A stretch of 40,613 nucleotides of DNA from Dyadobacter jiangsuensis (GCF_003014695.1 NZ_PYAS01000029.1:1-40613), one strand, 5' to 3'. Positions 8,579-18,242 are shown, counted from the stretch's first letter. Numbers and translations are program-made. Notes: generated by a model from the letters alone, not told the origin.

Positions 8579-8695
8579 TTGTTGTTTTATAAAATCCGGC
8601 AATCCAAAGCCACTTAATCTTGCTGTTGAGCGTGTACCGGTTCATGCTGCGAACAGGCGCCATGAAAACATCGGCGTACATGGTGTTCGGTTGTG

Positions 8696-9826
8696 TCAGG
8701 TGCCGGGTAGTTCAACGCCTTGCTTCGCGTCTTTATCATTCTCAGGTAAAAGGATGATGTCTTTTTCTGTCAGGCCGGCTTTCACTTCCACCCAGCTCCC
8801 AACTTTCTGCCCCGTTCTGATCGCCCTTTCCTTTCCGTCCCGCATTTGTACAAACTGCCCTCTGACCAAAGCCGCAGACGGGATCACCAGCACAGACCTG
8901 ATCTCATCCTGCGTGATATTGGCCTGCAACTGGGTACCCGACAATAGTAGCGGCGGCGGGCTTACAAACTCTGCTTCTACCGAATACGATTGTGCCGTCT
9001 GGTCGAATGCAGGCAATATGCGCGTGACGGTAGCCGTGAAAGTCGTATCGGGATAATTGTTCATCTGTATGATAGCGCGCTGACCCAAGCCGAGCCGAGT
9101 GATATCATCTTCGGCGATAAAAAGCCTTATAATGTGGCGGCCGCTGCCAATCCTGGCAATGACCTCGCCCTTTCGCACCAGCTCACCCTTCTTTTTGAGT
9201 ACGTCTAACACAATGCCCGGACGCTCGGTAATGGTTGCGTACTCACTCAATATGGCCTGCTGGGTTTTTACCTGTTGCAGACTTCGGGCGGCATTCAGGC
9301 GCAGTGCATCCTGAACCTGGCTGTAATTTTCTTCCAGCGCCACAAGGTTACCGCGTGAAGTTTTGTAAGCTAGCAGGGCTTTTTCCAATTCCAGCTGCGA
9401 GGCTGAATTTTTGGTTCGTAATTCTGTATAGCGCTCATAGTTGATCCGGTCCTGATCGAGTTGTGCCCGCGCCACAGCGATTTGTGATTCCAACTGTGCC
9501 AGCTGTGGCGCACCAGGGGCAGCGTTTTTCCGGGCATCGTTGTATACAATCCGCGCATCGCGCAACTGGGTGCTGGGAACATCGCTTTTGATACGGACCA
9601 GGACCTGCCCGACGCCAATTTGATCCCCTTCACGCGTATGGAGCTCGGTTATCGTACCCTCCGCCGTAGCGGCGATCACGTATTCATTTTCCTGTTCCAG
9701 ATGTCCGCTGGCAAAAACAGCCTGGCGCAAACTTTTCCTGACCGGCCGGGTTTCCTGCGGGCTACTGCATGCCCCGAGGCACGTCAACAGAACCACTGTA
9801 ATTACTGCCGTGCAATTTGACTTCAT
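8696..9826 (-). CDS. Periplasmic adaptor (membrane fusion) lipoprotein, MacA-like
   Basis: This is a 376-residue adaptor. The lipobox LGACSS gives a likely lipidated cysteine at residue 20. The biotinyl-lipoyl half motifs AATAEGTITELHTREGDQIG and RPGIVLDVLKKKGELVRKG flank a coiled-coil region at about residues 95-205, and a beta-barrel domain follows. It would link the MacB-type permease to the TolC channel. It starts 11 bases after the TolC stop and ends about 118 bases before the permease start; that gap contains no gene. Confidence 0.88.
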   Translation of the reverse strand: MKSNCTAVITVVLLTCLGACSSPQETRPVRKSLRQAVFASGHLEQENEYVIAATAEGTITELHTREGDQIGVGQVLVRIKSDVPSTQLRDARIVYNDARKNAAPGAPQLAQLESQIAVARAQLDQDRINYERYTELRTKNSASQLELEKALLAYKTSRGNLVALEENYSQVQDALRLNAARSLQQVKTQQAILSEYATITERPGIVLDVLKKKGELVRKGEVIARIGSGRHIIRLFIAEDDITRLGLGQRAIIQMNNYPDTTFTATVTRILPAFDQTAQSYSVEAEFVSPPPLLLSGTQLQANITQDEIRSVLVIPSAALVRGQFVQMRDGKERAIRTGQKVGSWVEVKAGLTEKDIILLPENDKDAKQGVELPGT

Positions 9827-9837
9827 TGATTCTGATG

Positions 9838-11160
9838 TTATAGTTTTTTCCGCAGATACCGCTGGTAATAGCTGATGTAATAGTTGCCAAGGCTTTGCAT
9901 GTACTGGTTTTGCACGACCAGCAGGTCCTGGAATTTCTCCAAGCGTTCGTCCAGGCCAATGATCCCGCTCTCATACCGGTCGTTGGTGTGGCTGTCGCTG
10001 CTGCTTTGCAGGCTCATGATCGCTTCCTGTTGTTTTAAGTCCTCCGTATTTTGCCGGTACTGGATTTCCAGGTTTTCGTCTTCCTTTTGGGTCACGAGGG
10101 CCTGATTGTCCAGCACCTGCTGCTGCTGACGGAGCTGTATTTGCGCCTGGGTGATTTTTTCCCTGGCAGACAGCCCGTTGAAAATGGGTATGGCGAGCTT
10201 TATACCCCAGAATTGCTGGGGTAAGCTATTGGCCGAGGCCAAGTTAAACATTTGATCGGTCGCCCAGTTGCGGTTGTATTGGTAACCCACAGAAAGAGAG
10301 GGATATGGCAGCGCCCTGCTTTCCGTGAGCTGCCGCTCATTCAATTGCAGCTGCGCCTTGTGGACCTGCCAAAGCGGGTGCATAAGGTTAGCCCTTTCCT
10401 CTTCTTTGCCGATGAGCTTCGGCGTAGAAAGGCCGCCAGAGAGTATAATCTGCTCGGAGGTATTCAGCTGAGACTGGAACTGGTTGTACAGCTGCGCCAG
10501 GGACGCCGAGAGGTTTCCTGCCTGCTGGACGGATTGAAGGTGCTGTATTTTGCTGCGATTCAGATTTTCCTCGGTAAATATCCCAGCTTCGTATTTGTCC
10601 TTCGCAATGCGGTAAATGCTGTCAGATGCTGCAATGTTGCCCTCGGCAATGCCGATGTATTTTTCGGTAAGCAAAATGGAATAATAGGTCTCGGCAAGCT
10701 GGTTATATAGCTGAAACCGGGCATAGCGGGTATTGGCCTGGCTGAGCGTTTGCGCTGCCTGCGCTGTCTTTACCTCAAACCGTTTTTGAAAATGGATCGC
10801 TTTCCAACTGGCCTGCACGCCTGTGCTGTACAGGTATTTCCTGCCAAAAGTATACTCTTGGAAAGTCCCCTCCGGGGCCGCTGGATTGAACAGGCTGGCA
10901 GGGACCAGCGTGGGCTGAAGCGTGATGTTATCGTTAAATCCCGCCGATGCATTCACCACCGGAAGCAAAGCGCCTTTCGCCGCCCTGATTTTTGATTCTG
11001 CAACTTGCTCCTGATTTCTTGCGCTTTGTATGCTCAACGCGTTCTGATCCGCATAGCCGAACACATCGTCGAGCGAACCGAACCTGATCTGTGCCTGGCC
11101 GGGAAAACCAACCAGGCAAACGAAAGGAAGCAACCCAAGTATTGACTTTAAATGAATCAT
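9838..11160 (-). CDS. TolC family outer membrane efflux channel
   Basis: This is a 440-residue protein from ATG 11160, which begins the signal peptide MIHLKSILGLLPFVCLVGF, cleaved near GQAQ. An ATG 39 bases upstream gives a worse N-terminus. The mature protein has the two repeated long helical hairpins of TolC with heptad-like QA/QL patterns, for example IRAAKGALLPVVNASAGFND in the first repeat and an equivalent in the second. It is the first gene of the four-gene efflux operon. The substrate cannot be told from the sequence. Confidence 0.88.
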   Translation of the reverse strand: MIHLKSILGLLPFVCLVGFPGQAQIRFGSLDDVFGYADQNALSIQSARNQEQVAESKIRAAKGALLPVVNASAGFNDNITLQPTLVPASLFNPAAPEGTFQEYTFGRKYLYSTGVQASWKAIHFQKRFEVKTAQAAQTLSQANTRYARFQLYNQLAETYYSILLTEKYIGIAEGNIAASDSIYRIAKDKYEAGIFTEENLNRSKIQHLQSVQQAGNLSASLAQLYNQFQSQLNTSEQIILSGGLSTPKLIGKEEERANLMHPLWQVHKAQLQLNERQLTESRALPYPSLSVGYQYNRNWATDQMFNLASANSLPQQFWGIKLAIPIFNGLSAREKITQAQIQLRQQQQVLDNQALVTQKEDENLEIQYRQNTEDLKQQEAIMSLQSSSDSHTNDRYESGIIGLDERLEKFQDLLVVQNQYMQSLGNYYISYYQRYLRKKL

Positions 11161-11210
11161 ATTCACCAACTCTTGGCTATATGCCAAAAAACTAAACAAT
11201 CGATATCACA

Positions 11211-11588
11211 TCATTTGCATCTTTTCCAAAGCCTCTTCTGGCTGATCACACCAACCTTTCCGGTAATTTCGAGTTCGTCATTGCTTGGCATTGCAATGCT
11301 GACACTAACATGTCGGTCACGTGCTGGCATATACGCCTTGCCGGTCCAGCGGTCCTTTTGGTAGGTGATGTTTATTAGCACGACATCTCCAACCTTTACG
11401 CTCGCGGCGGTATTTTTCAGCCAGATAATCTTTCCCGAATAACTTCCATTGCTGTCATAGATTTCGATTTTACGGTCGCCGTCCGGGCTGAGCCATTTTC
11501 CGGTAATTGCGCTCTGGCCATAGCCAACGCTACACCAAGAAATAAGGACGCCCGTGATTAGGTATCTCGATTTGCCGAATAAACTCAT
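11211..11588 (-). CDS. DUF2147 domain protein, secreted
   Basis: This is a 125-residue protein from the ATG at 11588, which starts a signal peptide (SRYLITGVLISWCSVGYGQ). The DUF2147 pattern is clear: ITGKWLSPDGDRKIEIY, then a G-x-I-x-WL segment (SGKIIWLK), then DRWTGKAYMPARD and a conserved C-terminal strand. DUF2147 proteins are small beta-rich periplasmic or secreted proteins of unknown function. An in-frame upstream ATG at 11747 would add 53 residues without homology. It lies between the efflux operon and the barrel-protein gene on the same strand. Confidence 0.8.
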   Translation of the reverse strand: MSLFGKSRYLITGVLISWCSVGYGQSAITGKWLSPDGDRKIEIYDSNGSYSGKIIWLKNTAASVKVGDVVLINITYQKDRWTGKAYMPARDRHVSVSIAMPSNDELEITGKVGVISQKRLWKRCK

Positions 11589-11727
11589 CGCAGCGTGTTT
11601 GTTTGATTTTTTAAAATAAGCATCTGGCCTGACGCCAGTTTTGCCAAAATGGAATGAAGAGGACATATTGCCGGTTAAAAGGGACCGAATAGATGCCGGA
11701 ATGTTGTGCTGACGGATCCCTGGTCTG

Positions 11728-12555
11728 CTACCGCATGACCAGGGCATAGCTCACCCTCAGCGTCAGCGATGGCAAAAAGAAAGAGCTGAAACTTTCCTGG
11801 GTCCTTTCCTGCAATATCGGTTCTGCGAATTGTTTAATGAGTATGTTGCCAATGGGCGAACTGGATTCGATTGCGGTACCGCTACCTATATTCCACTGCG
11901 CCGACAACTCGGTATGAAATCCAAAACGTGGTATTTTGCTGAAACCAAAGCGTCTGCCGAGGGTAATACCCAATCGTTGCAGGGTGACTTTGGATATGAT
12001 CCGGGTGGTTTCATAAAATTCCCTGAGCCGGGCATTTTTTTCTATCAGGTCCAGTATTTTGTCTTTTCGGCCCTGAGCATCCAGGAAGTCATAGTTTTCA
12101 ACTAACTGCTGTGTTGTAGACGGGAGCGTAAACTTCTGGTTCTGGAAATTCAATCCCGCGTAAAACCTATTACGCTTCGCGAAATGATAAGCAAGGCCGG
12201 TTTCAAAGACGGTGCCATCCCTGAGATTGTCCTTGATAAACTTTCGCCGCATCTGCTGTTCCACTTTTTTGTTCGGTAGGGCATTTAATGCAACAGTCGT
12301 GTAAAACCGGGAAAATTGTCCAAAGCCCAGGTAGCCTGAAAGTTTCGGTTTCACCATCACTTCAAGGCCAATGGCTTGCTGAATCGGAAACTGACTTTTT
12401 AAGGAGACGATCAGGATCGCAGCACGTTTTCCGGCGATCTTCTTGTCGCCAGTTTGGGCCATTGGACCCGAATGGACAAAAAAAAGCAGGTAAACTAACG
12501 GCCAGTAAGATCCGGCAGCACGGATCAGCGCTATGTTTTTCATGCGGGAATACAT
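11728..12555 (-). CDS. Outer membrane beta-barrel protein, unknown function
   Basis: This is a 275-residue protein with a signal peptide (about residues 5-34, ending GPMAQ; a second ATG at 12543 is possible). The mature part has alternating strands such as LSGYLGFGQFSRFY, YAGLNFQN and FGFHTELSAQWNIG, typical of a small barrel. The family is not recognised. It begins 4 bases after the DUF4249 stop, so it is probably the third gene of the TonB receptor/DUF4249 operon and may interact with that receptor. Confidence 0.65.
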   Translation of the reverse strand: MYSRMKNIALIRAAGSYWPLVYLLFFVHSGPMAQTGDKKIAGKRAAILIVSLKSQFPIQQAIGLEVMVKPKLSGYLGFGQFSRFYTTVALNALPNKKVEQQMRRKFIKDNLRDGTVFETGLAYHFAKRNRFYAGLNFQNQKFTLPSTTQQLVENYDFLDAQGRKDKILDLIEKNARLREFYETTRIISKVTLQRLGITLGRRFGFSKIPRFGFHTELSAQWNIGSGTAIESSSPIGNILIKQFAEPILQERTQESFSSFFLPSLTLRVSYALVMR

Positions 12556-12559
12556 TTGT

Positions 12560-13366
12560 TCAGGGTGCCGTTATTTCCCGTGTCTCGCTTGTGTGCGCGC
12601 TAAAATATCCCAGCGCGCCGCCTTGCATATTGCTGACCGGGTTGGCTGGGGACGCCGCGCTGCCATCGCCCAGCGCGCCGCGGTCGAGACTGTACCAGTA
12701 CTGATACCCGGCCTGATCGATGCATTGCATTTCCACTTTGATCTTGTCGCCAGGCAGTATGTCATTATCATCGTCTGCCGGGTAACGCAACGGGGCAGTC
12801 ACCTGGTTACCATCCGTCCGTTCGTCATTACGGATAAAAATCGTTTTTTCCTTCACCCCGTTTCTAAATTGAACAAAACGGTAAAAGTTGGTCTTGCCCG
12901 CCGGGTCTGTGTAGGTGACATTAGCAAGATAGCGCTCCCTGTTAGAAAGATTGGAACCGTCCGGTTTAACAAATAACGAGTCCATTTTGACCCATTCAGG
13001 CATGATCGAAGTTGCCGTATATTCGCTTCCGTTTAGTGTAACATGCAGGCGATAGGTCATTCCGGGCTTTCCCAGCAAAAGGGAGTCCTGATAAAATCCC
13101 TGCTGCGTTTCCGTTAATGGATAGACATTTCCCTGGGCGTCTGAAATTGTGACAATCGCGCCGGAAACGCCCGGATAGGTGCCTGGGTTTTCAAAATCAG
13201 TCGTTTGGGAAATCACTACCAGCGCGCCTTTCTTTTGATTGGTGATCTGTCCTTCAATCACATACGGCTGATCGGCCGGGCTCAGTTCGACATCAATCAC
13301 CTTTTCACAGGAAAAAAGAAAGCATGTGAGCAGCAGCAACGCGGCTGTATATTTTCTGGTTGACAT
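12560..13366 (-). CDS. DUF4249 domain lipoprotein
   Basis: This is a 268-residue protein with a lipobox ending in C20 (CFLFSCEKVIDVEL), followed by the DUF4249 opening PYVIEGQITNQKKGALVVIS and an Ig-like GAIVTISDAQGNVYPL segment. The family occurs almost only in Bacteroidota and nearly always next to a TonB-dependent receptor, as here, 8 bases downstream of it. It is likely a surface lipoprotein working with the receptor. Its length is slightly below the usual 270-400 residues. The ligand is unknown. Confidence 0.85.
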   Translation of the reverse strand: MSTRKYTAALLLLTCFLFSCEKVIDVELSPADQPYVIEGQITNQKKGALVVISQTTDFENPGTYPGVSGAIVTISDAQGNVYPLTETQQGFYQDSLLLGKPGMTYRLHVTLNGSEYTATSIMPEWVKMDSLFVKPDGSNLSNRERYLANVTYTDPAGKTNFYRFVQFRNGVKEKTIFIRNDERTDGNQVTAPLRYPADDDNDILPGDKIKVEMQCIDQAGYQYWYSLDRGALGDGSAASPANPVSNMQGGALGYFSAHTSETREITAP

Positions 13367-13374
13367 ATCTTCGG

Positions 13375-15702
13375 TTAAAATTTGAAATTGTAGCTGATCG
13401 ATGGAATGAATTTAAAAAGCGCCGTTTGGACTGCCTCCGTTCTGCGCGGAACCGACTCGCTGTCCCGGAATTCGATCGTGTACGTATTTTCCCTTCCATA
13501 AGCATTATAGAGGCTGAATGCCAGTTCCTGTTTCAGCTGTTTGCGGTCGCGCAGTTTCATCGTTGCGCCCAGGTCAAGCCGGTGATAATCCGGCATCCGG
13601 TAACCGTTCCGTTCGGTATAATAATAGTAGGCCGTCTGGCCATCCACCTGATATTTGCCGGCCGGAAAAGTGATGGCGTTGCCGGTGTAGTAGACCCAGT
13701 TCGCAGACAGCGTCCATTTGTTGTTCAGCTGGTAAATCCCTACCAGCGCAACATCATGCGTACGGTCCTGACGGGCGTTGTACCAAAGGTTGTCGTTGAT
13801 ACCATCTATTTTCCGTTCCGTTTTGGACAAAGTGTAGCTGATCCAGCCGGTCAGTTTGCCCGACTTCTTTTTGAGCTGCCATTCGGACCCGTAAGCGCGC
13901 CCCTTGCCGAATAACAGCTGGGTTTCAATCGCATCGAAATTGCTGAATATATTGGCCCCGTTGCGGTAATCGATCTGATTTTGCATGGTTTTGTAATAAA
14001 TCTCCGTACTAAGCTCATACCGGTTCTCGGCGAGGTTTCTGTAATAACCCAGTGAGACCTGGTCGGATATTTCCGGTTTGATATTGTTGTTGCTCGCGAT
14101 CCACTTGTCTGTCGGGTTGGAAGCGGTGGAATTGGATATCAGGTGCAGGTTCTGCACGTTCCGCGCGTAAGACGCCTTCACAGAAGCGAGCTCGCCCAGT
14201 TGATAGCTGGCAGACAGCCTCGGTTCCAGGTTGAGGTATGTTTTGGCGATCTGCCCCTTATTGTAATGCAGGGTGTCGGTTACCATCCCGGCCGGGGTCA
14301 CGGTATAATAATCACCCCCGCCAATAGCGCTGAATGCCGTGAGCCTGAGCCCATAGGTCAGGTTCAGTTTGGAAGAGACCTGCCAGCTGTTCGACGCAAA
14401 CGCAGCATTCTCCCAGGAAAACCGTTTTTGCAGTTCCGAAGCATTGATACTCGATGAACCGGTGGGCGTCACCTCGCCCGGCGTGATCGTATGGTGAATT
14501 GCATTCACCCCGAAGCGCACTGTATTTCTGTTATTGGGAAACCACTGGAATTCCTCTTTGAGGTTGTAGTCGCGGATTTGCGAAAAGATATCGAACTGGT
14601 TTCCACCATTCTGAATGGCGACATTGTAATCGTAGTTACTGAAAATCAAGGAAGTATTCGAAAACAGTTTGCTATTGAAGATGTGGTTCCAGCGCACGGT
14701 TGCCGTTGCATTCCCCCATTGCAACCCGAAGGTTTCCCCCATGCCCATATCATCCTTTCCAAAGTAGCCCGAAACGTATAGGCGGTCTCTTTCGCCAAGA
14801 CTGAAATTGAGTTTGGCATTCAGGTCATAGAAATAGAGACGATAATCCCTGTACTCACTCGAAGCCTTTAGAAACGCGTCCGCGTAGGTTCGCCTGGCGG
14901 AAAACAGGAACGAGGATTTGTCTTTTTGAATGGGTCCCTCCACATTCAGCTTAGCCGAAATAAGCCCGATCCCGCCACTCACCTCATAGTCCTGGTTGTC
15001 CCCTTCGTTCATTTTGATATCCAGCACCGAGGAAAGCCTGCCGCCGTACTGGGCGGGCATTCCGCCTTTGTAAACAGTCATGTCTTTGATGGCATCGGCG
15101 TTGAAGGTAGAGAAAAAACCGAGCAGGTGAGACGCATTGTAAACGGGTGCTTCATCCAGCAGGATCAGGTTCTGGTCGGTGGCCCCGCCGCGAACGTAAA
15201 AGCCGCTCCCGCCATCCCCCGACGACTTGATCCCCGGCAGCAACTGCAAAACTTTCAGCGGGTCCCGTTCTCCGAACAGAACGGGAACAGTACTTATCTC
15301 CCTGATATTCAATTTTTCTGCACCCATCTGCGTGCTGGACACCTTGTCGTTTTTGTCGGCCGTAACGACCACCTCGTTCAGGGTGGTGGCCTGGTCCGAT
15401 AAAGCAATGTCCAGTTTCTCGTCCTTGTCCAGCGATATTTCAAACGCCTTTTCGCTGAAACCAACCAGCGAGTAAATCAAAGTGTAGCTACCGGGCGGAA
15501 GGCTCAGCGAGTAAAAGCCGTATTCGTTGGTTACAGTACCGGTAGCGGGTAATTGCTTTACCCTCACCGTAGCGCCAATCAGCGTTTCGCCGGTAGCCGC
15601 ATCCTTCACAGTGCCGACAAGAGTAGCTTGTTTTTGTTGTGCCAACGAACCGCCTGCCACCAGCAGGAGCAGGCAGAGCGTCAGCTTGATGAACCGGATC
15701 AT
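13375..15702 (-). CDS. TonB-dependent receptor with carboxypeptidase-like N-terminal domain
   Basis: This is a 775-residue outer membrane receptor with a signal peptide (residues 1-21, LLLLVAGGSLAQ), a carboxypeptidase-regulatory-like domain (GTVKDAATGETLIGATVRV) and a plug domain. The plug has LKVLQLLPGIKSSGDGGSGF, an RGG loop, LLDEAPVYNASHLLG and GGMPAQYGGRLSSVLDIKM. A 22-strand barrel follows, ending in a C-terminal phenylalanine (ISYNFKF). It belongs to the shorter receptor class that pairs with DUF4249 rather than the SusC class. It is the first gene of a receptor, DUF4249, barrel-protein operon. The ligand is unknown; small peptides, metal chelates and other solutes are all possible. 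Confidence 0.9.
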   Translation of the reverse strand: MIRFIKLTLCLLLLVAGGSLAQQKQATLVGTVKDAATGETLIGATVRVKQLPATGTVTNEYGFYSLSLPPGSYTLIYSLVGFSEKAFEISLDKDEKLDIALSDQATTLNEVVVTADKNDKVSSTQMGAEKLNIREISTVPVLFGERDPLKVLQLLPGIKSSGDGGSGFYVRGGATDQNLILLDEAPVYNASHLLGFFSTFNADAIKDMTVYKGGMPAQYGGRLSSVLDIKMNEGDNQDYEVSGGIGLISAKLNVEGPIQKDKSSFLFSARRTYADAFLKASSEYRDYRLYFYDLNAKLNFSLGERDRLYVSGYFGKDDMGMGETFGLQWGNATATVRWNHIFNSKLFSNTSLIFSNYDYNVAIQNGGNQFDIFSQIRDYNLKEEFQWFPNNRNTVRFGVNAIHHTITPGEVTPTGSSSINASELQKRFSWENAAFASNSWQVSSKLNLTYGLRLTAFSAIGGGDYYTVTPAGMVTDTLHYNKGQIAKTYLNLEPRLSASYQLGELASVKASYARNVQNLHLISNSTASNPTDKWIASNNNIKPEISDQVSLGYYRNLAENRYELSTEIYYKTMQNQIDYRNGANIFSNFDAIETQLLFGKGRAYGSEWQLKKKSGKLTGWISYTLSKTERKIDGINDNLWYNARQDRTHDVALVGIYQLNNKWTLSANWVYYTGNAITFPAGKYQVDGQTAYYYYTERNGYRMPDYHRLDLGATMKLRDRKQLKQELAFSLYNAYGRENTYTIEFRDSESVPRRTEAVQTALFKFIPSISYNFKF

Positions 15703-15757
15703 AAATTGAAATGATGTTTAGTGCGGAAAATGCCCGTTAGTCGGGACATTGTAACAA

Positions 15758-16258
15758 TTACTCCACCTTGCCGACCACCACATAACTTTCGCCCCCATTT
15801 TCGGAAACGGATTTTTCATAGTAAGTGTCGTTGATTTTGTAATATTTCCGGCCTGCGATGTAAACACTTTGGGCGCCTTCGGGCAATGCGGATAGTTGGG
15901 ACGGATTGCTATTTACCGCCAATTCCTTGGGAGGCTCTACAACCTCGTACCGGCCCGGCGAATACTGTACATAATATACGCCACCGGCATAGAAATAAGG
16001 CATTCTGCCGATTGTGACGCTGGCGTAACCCACGGGCAGAACGGTTACACGAAGGCCAACAGGTGGCCTGACCACTACATACTGGCGACCATACGGTTTA
16101 TAATAAACGCCGCCGTAGTAGTGATACCGAACACCGGCGTGCACGACGATTTTCGATTCGCGAGGCGGCCTGCGGATCACCGTAACTGAGGATTGGGCAT
16201 TTGCATGCAATGAAAGGGCCATCATGGTCATGACCAATAGCCTGTTGAGCGTTTTCAT
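15758..16258 (-). CDS. DUF6515 family secreted protein
   Basis: This is a 166-residue protein with a signal peptide (RLLVMTMMALSLHANAQ). It is rich in tyrosine, valine and proline and has repeated units of the type Y-Y-x-G-G-V-Y-Y (YHYYGGVYYKPYGRQYVVV, then FYAGGVYYVQYSPGRYEVV). A final segment reads AGRKYYKINDTYYEK. This is the pattern of DUF6515, of unknown function and probably a periplasmic or surface protein. Its upstream region carries a -7 element (16321-16328) and a 20-bp element shared with the kinase gene, suggesting control by the adjacent LytTR regulator. Confidence 0.75.
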   Translation of the reverse strand: MKTLNRLLVMTMMALSLHANAQSSVTVIRRPPRESKIVVHAGVRYHYYGGVYYKPYGRQYVVVRPPVGLRVTVLPVGYASVTIGRMPYFYAGGVYYVQYSPGRYEVVEPPKELAVNSNPSQLSALPEGAQSVYIAGRKYYKINDTYYEKSVSENGGESYVVVGKVE

Positions 16259-16320
16259 GGAATGTTATTTTCATTTGAAATGACTAAAACCAACGGGCTG
16301 ATAAAGCGTTGATTTCTTTT

Positions 16321-16328
16321 CAAATTTA
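16321..16328 (-). promoter_or_regulatory. Putative -7 element of the DUF6515 promoter
   Basis: On the minus strand the sequence is TAAATTTG, an exact match to TAnnTTTG, 62 bases upstream of the start codon at 16258. It lies exactly 40 bases from the shared element at 16361, as the corresponding box does at the kinase gene. Confidence 0.55.
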
Positions 16329-16360
16329 AAACCAGTCACAAGGCCACTTCCGGACAATCG

Positions 16361-16380
16361 ACATGAAAGGGACAAAAATG
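16361..16380 (-). promoter_or_regulatory. Candidate LytTR operator, copy A
   Basis: ACATGAAAGGGACAAAAATG on the plus strand matches 18243-18262 at 18 of 20 positions. A CCACT lies 12 bases to its left and a GGCC 10 bases to its right in both copies. It sits upstream of the -7 box of DUF6515 where an activator would bind. Binding by the adjacent LytTR regulator is inference. Confidence 0.5.
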
Positions 16381-16398
16381 CGGCTGAACAGGCCAGGA

Positions 16399-17187
16399 TC
16401 AATGGACTTCCAGCCAACGCAAAAATTCCGAAGACTTGACTTTGGACACGATCACCGGCTCGGAGGCCGGAATGGTCAGCTTCACAACAAGCCGTCTTGT
16501 AAAATAATGTTCGGCGTTGACAATGCTGTTGCGGTTAACGATAAACTGCCTGTTGGCCCGGAAAAACAGGGAACCATCTACCAGGGTTTCCAGCTCGTCG
16601 AGGGTTTGGTTAAGTACATATTTCTGACCTGAAAACGAATGGGCCCTTACCACGCTGTTTTCGAAGTGGAAGTAGGCAACCTCCGCTATTTTCAGCGGGA
16701 TGATCTTATCCTGGTAGTGGATCAAAAGGGTCGATTTGTAAGAACCCGGACCTAGCTTTTGAAGCATCAACTCCATTTTCCTGGTCAGCGTCTGCTCATA
16801 GCCGCCATTGTCAGGCTGGCCCCCAAATACAGCCCTCATGTGTTGATATTTCCTCAGACTGGCTTCCAGTTTTTTTTCGTCGATGGGTTTGAGCAGATAA
16901 TCGACGCTGTTCGTCTCGAAAGCGCGGACGGCATAGGTATCGTAAGCCGTACAAAAGATGACCAGTGCGCTGGGTTTGATCTGTTTAAAGATCTCGAAAC
17001 TCAGGCCATCCGCCAGCTGGATGTCGGAAAATATCAGGTCAGGTGCGCTGTTTTCCGAAAACCATTTTACGACACTCTTTATCGACGGTAGTATTGCGGC
17101 TATTTCAATGCTATCATCAAGCATTTCCAGCTGAGCTTTAAGCTCCCTTCCCGTTTTTATTTCATCTTCAATAATCAATACTCTCAT
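16399..17187 (-). CDS. LytTR-family response regulator
   Basis: This is a 262-residue regulator. The receiver domain (1-120) has the acidic pair E7/D8 (IIEDE), the phosphoacceptor D55 (LIFSDIQLADG), T/Y switch residues and the lysine of YLLKPID. A linker is followed by a LytTR DNA-binding domain (about 150-260) with KIIPLKIAEVAYFHFENSVV and the late motif FFRANRQFIVNRNSI. LytTR proteins bind pairs of short repeats, usually upstream of extracellular or polysaccharide functions. Its start overlaps the kinase stop by 4 bases (ATGA), so the two are translationally coupled. Confidence 0.93.
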   Translation of the reverse strand: MRVLIIEDEIKTGRELKAQLEMLDDSIEIAAILPSIKSVVKWFSENSAPDLIFSDIQLADGLSFEIFKQIKPSALVIFCTAYDTYAVRAFETNSVDYLLKPIDEKKLEASLRKYQHMRAVFGGQPDNGGYEQTLTRKMELMLQKLGPGSYKSTLLIHYQDKIIPLKIAEVAYFHFENSVVRAHSFSGQKYVLNQTLDELETLVDGSLFFRANRQFIVNRNSIVNAEHYFTRRLVVKLTIPASEPVIVSKVKSSEFLRWLEVH

Positions 17188-18191
17188 TTCAATAGGGGCA
17201 ATTTGACGATAAAACAGGCGCTCGTACTAATGATTTCAATCTCCTGGTTGGAAAGTAGCTGGTAACGTTCCTTAATGTTATTCAGCCCTTTTCCCGTACT
17301 TTCTTCCACAGACATTCTGGGTAGAACATTGTTTTCTACACAAAGCATTTCCGATTCAATATAAATACGGATGCTGAGTGGCGCTTCCACAGATACAATG
17401 TTATGCTTTACCGCATTTTCTACCAGGATCTGTAAGCAAAAGGGAGGTATTCTGTGGCTGAGGCTGGTTTCCGGGAGTTCGATGGCTACACAGAGGGCGC
17501 GTTCAAACCGTTCCTGCAAAATGTAAATATAAGACCGGGCAAATTCCAGCTCCTTTTCCAGCGAGGTCAGGTGTTCCTGCTCGTTGCCAAGCAAATAACG
17601 GTATACATTGGCCAGTTGCATGACGTATTGTTTGGTCGGAGCATCTGCGGCAATCGTTCTGAGTGTGCTCAGCGAATTAAAAAGAAAATGAGGATTTACC
17701 TGTTGTTTGAGCAGACTGAGCCGCGCTTCCAGATTTTCCTGTTTAAGTCGTTCGTTCTCGATTCTGGAATTCTGACTGTCTGTGACCAGCTGGAGATAAA
17801 AGGATACAAAATATTCAAGTCCTCCTACCATGAGCCCTCTGAACGCCATCATCATCAGTTTCCGGTCCTGAGGAAGGCCGCGAAGACTCATCATTGGGAA
17901 GTTTTCCGTATGCATTTCCCGCAGAGGATAAAGAATAACAATGGCGACCGACGCGCAGGCAACGAGGGCGAGGCCCGTTTTCTGCGCCTTTCCCCTGATC
18001 CAGGTGGCACCAAGTATGTAATGATTTGTGATCCAGCAGGAAATAGCTATCAGAAATGTGATGCCGGCATTCCTTAATACGATGTCGCTCTTATCCACCT
18101 GGTCCAATCGTATCGCGCTCGATATCAAAACGATCAACGCTATGAATATCGAAATGATAAGCCCTGGCCAAAGATTGAATTTTTTCATCAT
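17184..18191 (-). CDS. LytS/YehU-type sensor histidine kinase
   Basis: This is a 335-residue kinase with four predicted membrane segments in the first 135 residues and no large periplasmic domain. It then has the His_kinase motif QQVNPHFLFNSLSTLRTIA with H168, and an HATPase domain with an N-box (LVENAVKHNI) and a G-box (GKGLNNIKERYQLL). It phosphorylates the overlapping LytTR regulator. The short sensor suggests a membrane-embedded or internal signal. The operon has its own candidate operator at 18243-18262, suggesting autoregulation. Confidence 0.92.
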   Translation of the reverse strand: MMKKFNLWPGLIISIFIALIVLISSAIRLDQVDKSDIVLRNAGITFLIAISCWITNHYILGATWIRGKAQKTGLALVACASVAIVILYPLREMHTENFPMMSLRGLPQDRKLMMMAFRGLMVGGLEYFVSFYLQLVTDSQNSRIENERLKQENLEARLSLLKQQVNPHFLFNSLSTLRTIAADAPTKQYVMQLANVYRYLLGNEQEHLTSLEKELEFARSYIYILQERFERALCVAIELPETSLSHRIPPFCLQILVENAVKHNIVSVEAPLSIRIYIESEMLCVENNVLPRMSVEESTGKGLNNIKERYQLLSNQEIEIISTSACFIVKLPLLK

Positions 18192-18202
18192 TTAAAATAA
18201 AT

Positions 18203-18210
18203 CAAAGGAA
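18203..18210 (-). promoter_or_regulatory. Putative -7 element of the kinase operon
   Basis: The minus-strand sequence TTCCTTTG differs from TAnnTTTG at one position. It lies 11 bases upstream of the kinase start codon and exactly 40 bases from the shared element at 18243. This fixed spacing is the main support. Confidence 0.4.
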
Positions 18211-18242
18211 TTGAAAATTAGACAACCACTGGGCGCCGATAA